From: Alistipes sp.
Lineage (GTDB): Bacteria; Bacteroidota; Bacteroidia; Bacteroidales; Rikenellaceae
NCBI GenBank assembly: GCA_017403125.1
Contig: JAFQOR010000014.1
Coordinates: 1-58,979, forward strand
Direction: 5' to 3'
Length of the DNA: 58,979 nucleotides
Below, piece by piece: positions 35,646-43,664 of this stretch. Numbering within the stretch: position 1 is the first letter of the stretch; the number at the start of each line of letters is the position of its first letter. Position numbers and translations under genes: made by a program. The notes beneath the pieces are model-generated. The model saw only the letters and a program-made list of their open reading frames with translations. It did no database searches and had not been told where the DNA came from.

Positions 35646-36236
35646 ATGATAAACCGATTTTTTTTGAGCGACGCACTGCGCTACGGAGCAATCTTGGGCG
35701 TGATAATGGGTCTATCGCGCGTCTTCGAAATCTACCTCTTTAACTGCACCGAGGTGGACATTGTGCCACGTGTCATAATCATTCTTGTGGAGTCTCTCAC
35801 TGTTGTTGTCGTATATCTATGGTTGATGTATAAGTTTACGAAGCGTCACTCGATGCGTTATAGCCCAAGTCAAGGTTTCTCGTTTTTTCGTGGTTTGGCG
35901 TTTATGCTATTGCTGTCGATGCTGACAAGCATTGTAGTTGGTGCCGCCAACTATATCTACATCGAGATTATAGGCTATGAAAACTATATTTGGAACTCAA
36001 TAGCGCGAATAACGGAGATGTTTGAGTCGCTGCCGGGAGGTGTAGGAGAGAATGGCGAGACGCTCGACGACGTCGTGGCCATCTTGCGTGATAAACCCAA
36101 ACCCTCGATGTTCGATTCGCTGTTTTCATCTACATATACCTATCTTGTGGGAGGCTTGATATGTGGTTTATGTTTGGCGGCGATGGCAGAAAAGAGGCCC
36201 GAATCTGAGTCCGACCAAAACAATTTTGAGGAGTAA
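35646..36236 (+). CDS. DUF4199 family membrane protein
   Basis: A 196-residue protein with four hydrophobic segments (about 12-32, 42-62, 80-105, 165-182) and a charged C-terminus. It resembles the Bacteroidetes family DUF4199, which is often found next to a glycosyltransferase of the type that follows here. It starts 10 bases after mltG and ends 4 bases before the glycosyltransferase, which points to one operon. Function unknown. Confidence 0.78.
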   Translation: MINRFFLSDALRYGAILGVIMGLSRVFEIYLFNCTEVDIVPRVIIILVESLTVVVVYLWLMYKFTKRHSMRYSPSQGFSFFRGLAFMLLLSMLTSIVVGAANYIYIEIIGYENYIWNSIARITEMFESLPGGVGENGETLDDVVAILRDKPKPSMFDSLFSSTYTYLVGGLICGLCLAAMAEKRPESESDQNNFEE

Positions 36237-36240
36237 AAGT

Positions 36241-37206
36241 ATGGATAAGAGAGTAGATATATCGGTTGTTGTACCTCTGTATAACGAGGAGGAGTCGTTG
36301 CCCGAACTTGTGGCGTGGATTGATAGTGTAGCCAAAGGTGAGGCACTATCCTACGAGATTATCATGGTTGATGATGGCTCTACGGATGGGTCGTGGAGCG
36401 TGGTGCAACGTCTTAAAAAGGAGTATCCGGCAATCAGAGGCATAAGTTTTCGACGTAACTACGGAAAGTCTGCTGCGCTGTATTCGGGATTTGAGATGGC
36501 GCAAGGCGAGGTAGTCTTCACGATGGATGCCGACCTTCAAGATTCGCCCGACGAGATTCCGGCTATGCGACGTATGATTCTCGACGAGGGATACGACATA
36601 GTTTCCGGCTGGAAGCGTAAGCGCTACGACCCTATAAGCAAGCGTTTGCCGAGCAAGTTCTTCAACTTCACTGCACGCTTAATGTCGGGCATTAAGCTCC
36701 ACGATTTCAACTGCGGCTTGAAGGCATATCGCCGTAAGGTGGTAAAGTCGATTGAGGTATATGGCGAAATGCATCGCTACATTCCGATTTTGGCAAAGCA
36801 TGCGGGTTTTCGTCGTATAGGCGAGAAGGTCGTCGAGCACCACGAGCGTAAATACGGGAAGTCGAAGTTTGGTTTGGAACGCATGGTAAAGGGTTATTTG
36901 GATCTTATTACCGTAACATTCATGTCGCACTTCGGGCGCTCGCCAATGTATCTGTTCGGAACGCTCGGAACGCTGATGTTCCTCTTTGGTGGCGTTACGG
37001 CGGTGTGGATTATCGTGGATAAAATCTATTCGCAGGCACATGGGTATATGTGGCGCGGTGTTACGGAGCAGCCAATGTTCTATTTGGCTCTGTTGGCGGT
37101 GGTGTTGGGCGTTATGTTGTTCCTTGCAGGTTTCCTTGCAGAGTTGATAAATCGCCGCTCGCCCGATAGAAATAGCTATCTTGTCGATGAAAAGATTGAT
37201 GACTAA
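36241..37206 (+). CDS. GT2 glycosyltransferase, polyprenyl-phosphate type
   Basis: A 321-residue family 2 glycosyltransferase with C-terminal membrane helices. The GT-A domain has VVPLYNEEESLPEL, VDDGSTDGSW and the metal-binding MDADLQDSPDEIP (Asp-x-Asp form). Two hydrophobic helices follow (about 237-258 and 280-300). This is the DPM/GtrB/ArnC layout: transfer of a sugar to polyprenyl phosphate on the inner membrane face. The frame is open from 36163, but the start at 36241 gives a normal N-terminus and leaves no overlap with DUF4199. Confidence 0.92.
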   Translation: MDKRVDISVVVPLYNEEESLPELVAWIDSVAKGEALSYEIIMVDDGSTDGSWSVVQRLKKEYPAIRGISFRRNYGKSAALYSGFEMAQGEVVFTMDADLQDSPDEIPAMRRMILDEGYDIVSGWKRKRYDPISKRLPSKFFNFTARLMSGIKLHDFNCGLKAYRRKVVKSIEVYGEMHRYIPILAKHAGFRRIGEKVVEHHERKYGKSKFGLERMVKGYLDLITVTFMSHFGRSPMYLFGTLGTLMFLFGGVTAVWIIVDKIYSQAHGYMWRGVTEQPMFYLALLAVVLGVMLFLAGFLAELINRRSPDRNSYLVDEKIDD

Positions 37207-37227
37207 TCAAATAAAAATCAAATAATT

Positions 37228-37686
37228 ATGATTCAGAGAATCCAAACACTCTATCTCTTGGGCATCGTGGCTCTAATGGCGACAGCCCTCTTTGCTCCTA
37301 TCGCTACCTTCACGGTTGCAGGACACGAATTTGAACTCACGGCATTCAGCCTATCGGGTAATGGCTACGAGGAGAGCACCATCTGGCTTGGTATCATTAT
37401 GTCGATAGCCACGCTGCTGCCTCTTATCACCATCTTCCTCTATCGCAAGCGTCAGTTGCAGGTGCGTTTGTGTGGTGCCGAGGCAGTGTTGATTGTGGGC
37501 TCTATTGTCTTCATCGCACTCTACTATTGGCTCTCGTCACGCTTCTTCGAAGGCGTCACGGTTGATCATAAGCAGTTTGGCTGGGCTGCACCCATGCCTA
37601 TCGTGTCGCTTATTCTGATATACCTTGCGGGGCGTGCTATATTCAAGGATGAGATACTTGTGCGCTCGTTGGATCGTATCAGATAG
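37228..37686 (+). CDS. DUF4293 family membrane protein
   Basis: A 152-residue protein with four transmembrane helices (about 7-27, 50-70, 80-102, 120-138). The start MIQRIQTLYLLG is the usual one for DUF4293, a small Bacteroidetes membrane family without known function. It is 21 bases after the glycosyltransferase and is followed by a strong terminator, so it is the last gene of the mltG operon. Confidence 0.83.
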   Translation: MIQRIQTLYLLGIVALMATALFAPIATFTVAGHEFELTAFSLSGNGYEESTIWLGIIMSIATLLPLITIFLYRKRQLQVRLCGAEAVLIVGSIVFIALYYWLSSRFFEGVTVDHKQFGWAAPMPIVSLILIYLAGRAIFKDEILVRSLDRIR

Positions 37687-37709
37687 CGAGTGTCACTGCT
37701 CTATGTGGT

Positions 37710-37743
37710 ATGTGCGGGGCTGCAAAAGTGTAGCCCCGCACAT
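37710..37743. terminator. Bidirectional terminator between the mltG operon and umuC
   Basis: A 15-bp GC-rich stem (37710-37724 with 37729-37743, one G-U pair) and an AAAG loop, between convergent genes. Confidence 0.82.
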
Positions 37744-37765
37744 CGTTTATCAACATCTCTTTCGT

Positions 37766-39025
37766 CTAAATCTTTACTATCGGAATCTCGTCCCAAACGG
37801 TTGTGTAGCGTGGCGAGCGATATTCGCTGTGCGACTTCACGCGGTTCATGCCCTGCGATGCCACTACTATGGTATTGTGACCCAAGGTGCGGTTGATGTT
37901 ATCTATGGCCGACATTAGTCGCGCGTGTTGCCCATAGCTCTCGGCATCGAACATGGGCATGGGTGTTGCCGACATGGGAGTTATTTGTGTGGCTATGACG
38001 CCGGCACGTTTATAGCCATAGCCCTCGGTGAAGAGCTCGGCTACCGTCTCACGTGCTGCGCGTGTGAGGTGCAAGCTGCTGTTTGTGGGTGTGGCAAAGG
38101 GAACAACAGTGTTGGTATATTGTTGTGGCTCGTCGTGGCGAAAGCGGTTTGTCGCCATGAATATCGTCAACTCTCCGCATAGCAACTGCTCGTCGCGGAG
38201 CTTCTCGGCTGTCATCGATGCAAAAATTGCTACCTGCTCCATAAGCTCCTTGCAGTCGTAAATCTCGGTTGCGAAACTTCGCGAGTTGCATATCGACTGC
38301 TTGGGTTGCGCTATGTGCTCGAACTCTATGGAGGCTATGCCGTGTAGCTCGCGCCAGGTGCGCAGTCCCGTGATTCCCATGTGCTTGTATATCCACTCTT
38401 GTGATAGATTCCTGAAATCGAATGCCGTTGTTACGCCGATGGCTTTCAGTCGTGGCGTGGTGCGACGCCCTATGCCCCAGACATCCTCTATTGGTGTCTT
38501 TCGCAGCACCTTCTCTATATCCTCCGGGCGGTGCATGAAGCAGCCTCCGCGCAACTTGGGGTAGTGCTTGCATAGTTTCGATGCTATCTTTGCCAGAGTC
38601 TTGGTAGGCGCTATACCCACGGATAGGGGTATGCCTGTCAGGCGACGACACTTGTGCGATAGCTCCTTGCCAAGGGCGTCGAGGTCGAGATTCTCCATGC
38701 CACGCAGATCGAGAAATGCCTCGTCGATGGAGTACACTTCGATTTGAGGTGCGTAGCTGCGCAGCACGGCACGCACACGTCGCGAGAAGTCGGCATAGAG
38801 CGACATGTTGCTCGAAAAGAGTGCGACGTTGTGTCGGCGTACGATGTCCTGAATCTTGAATAGCGGGTCACCCATCTTTATGCCGAGAGCCTTTGCCTCG
38901 TTCGAGCGGGCTATGGCGCATCCGTCGTTGCGCGATAGTACAATTACGGGGCGACCTTCGAGCTCGGGGCGAAAGACGCGCTCGCAACTGACGAAGAAGT
39001 TATTGCAGTCGGCAAGGGCAAACAT
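37766..39025 (-). CDS. umuC: DNA polymerase V catalytic subunit UmuC
   Basis: A 419-residue Y-family DNA polymerase for translesion synthesis. It begins FALADCNNFFVSCERVFRP, with the first catalytic Asp, and has YSIDEAFLDL with the Asp-Glu pair. A helix-hairpin-helix thumb (VWGIGRRTTPRLKAIG) and the little-finger domain follow. It lies 15 bases after umuD in the usual umuDC order and is expected to be DNA-damage inducible. Confidence 0.95.
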   Translation of the reverse strand: MFALADCNNFFVSCERVFRPELEGRPVIVLSRNDGCAIARSNEAKALGIKMGDPLFKIQDIVRRHNVALFSSNMSLYADFSRRVRAVLRSYAPQIEVYSIDEAFLDLRGMENLDLDALGKELSHKCRRLTGIPLSVGIAPTKTLAKIASKLCKHYPKLRGGCFMHRPEDIEKVLRKTPIEDVWGIGRRTTPRLKAIGVTTAFDFRNLSQEWIYKHMGITGLRTWRELHGIASIEFEHIAQPKQSICNSRSFATEIYDCKELMEQVAIFASMTAEKLRDEQLLCGELTIFMATNRFRHDEPQQYTNTVVPFATPTNSSLHLTRAARETVAELFTEGYGYKRAGVIATQITPMSATPMPMFDAESYGQHARLMSAIDNINRTLGHNTIVVASQGMNRVKSHSEYRSPRYTTVWDEIPIVKI

Positions 39026-39040
39026 CGGGCAGGGTGGGTA

Positions 39041-39454
39041 TTATGCCTTTTTAATGATATAGGTCACCACGCCCCATATCGAAAACTCGTTGTCGGGGGT
39101 GATACGTATGGGCTTAAACTTTTGGTTTGCGGCCACCAAAAGCATGTGGTCGCTATGGCGCTCCACGCGCTTCACGGTAAACTCTCCATCGATGAAGCAC
39201 ACTGCCGAGCAACCGTTATAGGGCTCGATGCTGCGATCTACGATGATGATGTCGCCCTCGTCCATCTCGGCATCGACCATCGACGTGCCGCCAATACGAA
39301 AGAAGAATGTCGAAGCCGGGTGGCGCACAAGAAGCTGTACGAGGTCTAACTTCTCGCGTGGCTCCTCGTCGGCGGGTGACGGAAAACCGGCACGCACCTC
39401 GCCAAGCATATCTGCTTCGATGGGGGTGGTGCTATCTATGATATATGGTTTCAT
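39041..39454 (-). CDS. umuD: UmuD, self-cleaving subunit of DNA polymerase V
   Basis: A 137-residue LexA/UmuD-type S24 peptidase. The cleavage site is Ala22-Gly23 (EVRAGFPSP), the nucleophile is Ser58 (GGTSMVDAEM) and the general base is Lys95 (EFTVKRVE); spacing matches E. coli UmuD closely. RecA-stimulated self-cleavage yields the UmuD' form that activates UmuC. A short palindrome at 39461-39471, just upstream of the start, may be an operator. Confidence 0.95.
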   Translation of the reverse strand: MKPYIIDSTTPIEADMLGEVRAGFPSPADEEPREKLDLVQLLVRHPASTFFFRIGGTSMVDAEMDEGDIIIVDRSIEPYNGCSAVCFIDGEFTVKRVERHSDHMLLVAANQKFKPIRITPDNEFSIWGVVTYIIKKA

Positions 39455-39460
39455 GCGAAC

Positions 39461-39471
39461 AATAGTCTATT
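39461..39471. promoter_or_regulatory. Short palindrome upstream of umuDC, possible operator
   Basis: AATAGTCTATT is symmetric around its central base and lies 7-17 bases before the umuD start. Its place suggests a damage-response repressor site, but I know no LexA consensus for this group that would confirm it. Confidence 0.3.
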
Positions 39472-39476
39472 AAATA

Positions 39477-39517
39477 GGGATGCCCGACGCTACTTGCCGT
39501 AGCCTGCCTGACATCCC
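39477..39517 (-). terminator. Hairpin between the GH2 gene and umuD
   Basis: GGGATG/CATCCC outside and GCTAC/GTAGC inside, 23 bases after the GH2 stop. It probably ends the GH2 transcript and isolates umuDC. Confidence 0.6.
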
Positions 39518-39540
39518 CAATACATTATGTGTAAGTGTCG

Positions 39541-42057
39541 TTAGAGGCTCTTTATCGTAATCTTGTTGCTCTGCAAGCCATCGCCATGTACCGTGAGGGT
39601 GATGTCGCCGCGCTCGCCTCGCAACGAGCGTATGATAGCAAGAGCCTTGCCATTGAATAGCTTCATCTTGTTGCCCTTCAATGACTCGCTACCTGCGGCA
39701 TTACCGTTGTCAACGCCAACAAGTTCGCCGGCACCCGTAAGCTCGAAGTAGAGTTGGTTCATTGCCGTAGGCATGAAGTTGCCGTCGTTGTCGGTGCAGT
39801 CGATCGTGATGTACGATAGGTCGTAGCCATCGGCAACAATGGCTTGGCGGTCGGCAGTAAGCGTAAGTTTTGCGGGCTCGCCTGCGGTTTTGCGCGTGTG
39901 GCGCAGTATCTCCTTGCCATCCTTGTAGCCTATGGCGGTAATTTCGCCCGGCTCATACTCTACGCCCTCCCATACGGCATGAAGTCTGTTGGCTGTCTTC
40001 TTGCTGCGTCCGAGCGAACGTCCGTTCAGGAAGAGCTCAACCTCGTCGGCAGTATTGTAGTATGCCCAAAGGTCGATTACGTCGCCCTCTGACCAATTCC
40101 AATGGGGGAAGAGGTGCAGCGTAGGCTCGTCGGTCCACTCCGAACGATACATGTAGTAACAATCCTTGGGGAAACCGCACAAATCCACAATGCCGAAGTA
40201 TGATGAACGCGAGGGCCAAGAGTAGGGGGTAGGCTCACCTATGTAGTCGAAGCCTGTCCATACGAATGTTCCTGCACAATAGTCGCGGTCGCGCACAACT
40301 ACCCAAGCCTCTTCGTGAAGCGTTGCCCAAGGTGCACGCGAGTTGTCGTATGCCGAACATTGGTGGTGCTCGGTGTCGTAGGGGAGGTCCCAACGCTCCG
40401 GAACAACGTGTATCTGGCTCGATGGGTGTAGATAGAAGCCACGGCTATTGAGCGACGATGCTGTCTCGGAGCCTACGAACGGCATATCGGGATACCAGAT
40501 GCGCACCGAGTCGTAGTCCTTCTCGTGGTAGTTGAAGCCCACGATATCTATCGCTCCCGAGCGCAGTAGGTTGTTGAACGGACGGGTCTCGTTGCAGCCG
40601 GCAGTCACGGGGCGAGTGTTGTCATACTTTTTGAGTGTTGCCACGATATGGCGCGTGAGCAATACATTGGGGTTGGTATCTGCCTCATCAACCTCCCCCG
40701 AAGCCTTATCGGCAAGGAAGTTCATGAGTAGATTGCGCTGCTCGGCGGGAAGGTTCTCCAAGCTTTCGCCATCAGCATCCCACTGCTCCAAAATCTCGTT
40801 GCCCACCGACCACATGATAATCGATGGGTGGTTGCGGTCGCGCTTGATGAAGTCGATGAGGTCCTTCTGGTGCCACTCGTCGAAGTAACGGGCATAGTCG
40901 TACTGTGTCTTGGCGCGACGCCACATGTCAAAAGCCTCGTCCATCACGAGGATGCCTCGTTGGTCGCACATGTCCAGGAGCTCGGGTGTTGGCGGGTTGT
41001 GCGAGGTTCGTATGGCGTTTACGCCAAACGATTGCAGAATGTCGAGCTGGCGCTCCAAGGCGCGACGATGCACGGCAGTTCCCAGAGCTCCCATGTCGTG
41101 GTGCATACATACGCCTTTGAGCTTAATGTTGCGGTCGTTGAGCCAGAATCCGGTATCGGCATCGAAGCGTATGGTACGTATGCCGAAGGGGGTTACGTAG
41201 CTATCGACGGTATTGCCGTCAATCTCGACGGTGCTAACCAAGCTATACATGTAGGGGCTATCGGTGTCCCAAAGGTGGGGCGACGGAATCTGCATCTGCA
41301 TATCTACATCGATGCTCTCGCCTGCACCTATCGATACTTTGCGCTCGTCCTTACGCTCGCGCTTGTTGTCGGCATTGAGAATCTCGTTTATGAGCGTTAG
41401 GTCCTGTTTTTTGCCGCTCTTGTTCGTTATCGTAACGATGGCATTAACGGTGGCACTATTGCTATTGACCTCGGGCGTTGTGACGTATGTTCCCGAATAC
41501 TCGATGAATATGTTGGATGTAACAACCAGACGTACATTGCGGTATATGCCGCAACCGGCATACCAGCGTGAGTTGGGCTGCTCGGAGTTGTCGCAACGCA
41601 CAGCGATGATATTGTTCTCTCCCTCGGGGTTCAGATAGGGTGTTATGTCGTACGATAGTGATGTGTAGCCATAGGGGCGGTGACCAACCTCGTGACCATT
41701 GACATACACGGTACTATTCATGAAGATGCCGTCGAACTCAACGTTTACCATTTTATTCTCGATGTTTGGTGTCGTGAAGTGCTTGCGATACCAACCTATG
41801 CCGCCCGGAAGTGCTCCTCCTGCCGGTGTCGAGGGGTTGTCCGCCGAGAACTCTCCCTCCACGCTCCAATCGTGGGGCAGGTGTAGCTCGCGCCAATTCG
41901 AGTCGTCGTAGTAGGCAGAAGCGTAGGCATCGTTATCGCCCAGGGTGAAGCGCCAACCGAAGTTGAAATCCTCCTCTGCGCGCGATGTATCACTATCTTT
42001 GCACGAAGTGGCAAAGAGCAGTAGCGATGTCAGCGTTAGATAGACAAAGTGTTTCAT
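39541..42057 (-). CDS. Glycoside hydrolase family 2 lipoprotein, beta-galactosidase-like
   Basis: An 838-residue surface or periplasmic glycosidase. The signal peptide ends in a lipobox (FATSC, Cys at about 19). Domains in order: GH2 sugar-binding jelly roll (about 25-200), immunoglobulin-like domain (about 205-300), TIM barrel (about 305-600), a DUF4982-like region (about 640-700) and a last Ig-like domain with ADRQAIVADGYDLSYI. The acid/base Glu is in MWSVGNEI and the nucleophile Glu in PFVGSETAS. Family members remove beta-galactosyl or related residues from glycans. No SusC/SusD genes flank it, so the target polysaccharide is open. The next gene upstream is an MFS transporter. Confidence 0.92.
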   Translation of the reverse strand: MKHFVYLTLTSLLLFATSCKDSDTSRAEEDFNFGWRFTLGDNDAYASAYYDDSNWRELHLPHDWSVEGEFSADNPSTPAGGALPGGIGWYRKHFTTPNIENKMVNVEFDGIFMNSTVYVNGHEVGHRPYGYTSLSYDITPYLNPEGENNIIAVRCDNSEQPNSRWYAGCGIYRNVRLVVTSNIFIEYSGTYVTTPEVNSNSATVNAIVTITNKSGKKQDLTLINEILNADNKRERKDERKVSIGAGESIDVDMQMQIPSPHLWDTDSPYMYSLVSTVEIDGNTVDSYVTPFGIRTIRFDADTGFWLNDRNIKLKGVCMHHDMGALGTAVHRRALERQLDILQSFGVNAIRTSHNPPTPELLDMCDQRGILVMDEAFDMWRRAKTQYDYARYFDEWHQKDLIDFIKRDRNHPSIIMWSVGNEILEQWDADGESLENLPAEQRNLLMNFLADKASGEVDEADTNPNVLLTRHIVATLKKYDNTRPVTAGCNETRPFNNLLRSGAIDIVGFNYHEKDYDSVRIWYPDMPFVGSETASSLNSRGFYLHPSSQIHVVPERWDLPYDTEHHQCSAYDNSRAPWATLHEEAWVVVRDRDYCAGTFVWTGFDYIGEPTPYSWPSRSSYFGIVDLCGFPKDCYYMYRSEWTDEPTLHLFPHWNWSEGDVIDLWAYYNTADEVELFLNGRSLGRSKKTANRLHAVWEGVEYEPGEITAIGYKDGKEILRHTRKTAGEPAKLTLTADRQAIVADGYDLSYITIDCTDNDGNFMPTAMNQLYFELTGAGELVGVDNGNAAGSESLKGNKMKLFNGKALAIIRSLRGERGDITLTVHGDGLQSNKITIKSL

Positions 42058-42121
42058 ATCGTAGTTCTATTATTGTTATTCAACAGAATATTTTATGAGC
42101 CAAGTCATAGACTAAACCATA

Positions 42122-42129
42122 CAAAGATA
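42122..42129 (-). promoter_or_regulatory. -7 element of the GH2 gene
   Basis: TATCTTTG on the minus strand, 65 bases before the start. The nearest TTG upstream is only 16 bases away, so the -33 part is weak. Confidence 0.5.
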
Positions 42130-42185
42130 CAAAAAAAGTAAATAGCAAGAGTCCGAAGTGCAGGAAAATAGTGATGGCATGAATA

Positions 42186-42224
42186 AAAAAATATCTGTTT
42201 CGGGGAGCGAAACAGATATTTTTT
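42186..42224. terminator. Strong terminator after the MFS transporter gene
   Basis: A perfect 17-bp stem (42186-42202 with 42208-42224) with a GGGAG loop; the stem itself ends in A-run/T-run arms, giving a T-tract on either strand. It lies 22 bases after the MFS stop. Confidence 0.9.
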
Positions 42225-42245
42225 ATTGTGAGTTTTATCGTAACA

Positions 42246-43622
42246 CTACTTCTTGATGTTGGGGAGCTCCAAGCCGTAACCCTTCTTCGAGTCCTCGCGT
42301 TTTAGTAACATGCCGATAAAGAGGGCACATACGCCAAATGACGAGAAGATAATCATGGGCAATACGTATGAGTTTGTAGCATCGTTTACGGCGCCGATGA
42401 TGATAGGCACGATGAGAAGACCGATATTCTGAATCCAGAAGATTACGCAGTATGCCGAGCCCAGGATGCGCTCGTCGATAATCTTGGGTACCGAGGGCCA
42501 CAGGGCTGCGGGCACCAACGAGAATGATACACCGAGAATGGCAATGATTGCAACAGCAAGACCCTCCGATGGGAATGCCGGAAGCAGGAAGGCAAAGCTC
42601 AAATGGCATGCAATCATGATGATAGAGCCTACCATAAGCATCGATGCCGCCTTACCCTTGCGGTCGATGAAGCCACCGAGGAAGGGGGTAAGACACATAG
42701 CGAGGATGGGGAAGAAGCTGAATAGCTGTGCGCCGGTGTCAGAATCAACATTCAGTGTCTTGGCAAGGAAGTCGGGAGCGAACTTCTGGAAGGGGAAGAT
42801 TGCCGAGTAGTACAATACGCACATCAAGGCTACCAACCAGAACATCTTGCTGGTGAATATGTTCTTCAAATCCGAGAACTTGAACTCCTCCTCCGAAGCC
42901 TCCTCCGAAATCTCGCCCGTAGCGTGTAGCTGCTTGTCGAGCTTGCGGTCCATAATGCAGAATACGAAGTAGAAGATAAGACCAATCATGAGAAGTATAG
43001 CACCGAAGAGTACGGGAGCCGATACCTCCGAGCCACCGCTCTTATAGACAATAGGTGAGAGCCACATTGCGGCAAACACACCCAGACGAGCGATTGACAT
43101 CTCCAAGCCCATGGCCATAGCCATCTCCTTGCCCTTGAACCACTTGGCAATAGCCTTCGACACGGTTGTTCCAGCCATTTCGCAACCACAGCCAAATATC
43201 ATGAAACCAACACACGCCAAAAGTGCCGTACCGGGCAGGTCGAACAAGCCCCAGCTTGTCATAGTGGCATTAAGCTCCGAGTTGGCAAACGAGTCGCTTA
43301 CGGCGTAGAACTTGATACCGGCACCAATAACCATCAGCGATGCCGATAATAGACCCGTGAAACGGATGCCCATCTTATCGAGGATGATACCTGCGAAGAT
43401 GAGGAAGAAGAAGAACACGTTAAGGAAGTACTCCGATGCACCATAGGTGCCATAGGTCGTACTATCCCACGCCAATGAGGGGTCTGCTGCGAGGTTCTCC
43501 TTCATAGGCGAAAGAATGTCCACGAACATGTAGGCGAAGAACATCATCAACGAGATGAGAATCACCGCCGCCCAGCGTGCAAACGCCGAGTCGTTGAGTT
43601 TGCGTTGAATTGTTTGAGTCAT
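42246..43622 (-). CDS. Major facilitator superfamily transporter
   Basis: A 458-residue protein with about 12 membrane helices and a cytoplasmic central loop (around residues 220-245, charged, EISEEASEEEF). The loop between helices 2 and 3 has FAGIILDKMGIRFTG, the MFS Gly-x3-Asp-Lys/Arg motif, repeated in the second half as LGGFIDRKGKAAS. The substrate cannot be told from sequence; the GH2 gene downstream might suggest a sugar, but a terminator and a separate promoter divide the two. The TPR gene lies 42 bases upstream. Confidence 0.85.
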   Translation of the reverse strand: MTQTIQRKLNDSAFARWAAVILISLMMFFAYMFVDILSPMKENLAADPSLAWDSTTYGTYGASEYFLNVFFFFLIFAGIILDKMGIRFTGLLSASLMVIGAGIKFYAVSDSFANSELNATMTSWGLFDLPGTALLACVGFMIFGCGCEMAGTTVSKAIAKWFKGKEMAMAMGLEMSIARLGVFAAMWLSPIVYKSGGSEVSAPVLFGAILLMIGLIFYFVFCIMDRKLDKQLHATGEISEEASEEEFKFSDLKNIFTSKMFWLVALMCVLYYSAIFPFQKFAPDFLAKTLNVDSDTGAQLFSFFPILAMCLTPFLGGFIDRKGKAASMLMVGSIIMIACHLSFAFLLPAFPSEGLAVAIIAILGVSFSLVPAALWPSVPKIIDERILGSAYCVIFWIQNIGLLIVPIIIGAVNDATNSYVLPMIIFSSFGVCALFIGMLLKREDSKKGYGLELPNIKK

Positions 43623-43664
43623 AACTGTTTATGGTTTAAGTTAATTGTGTTTTGTATCGTTTTG

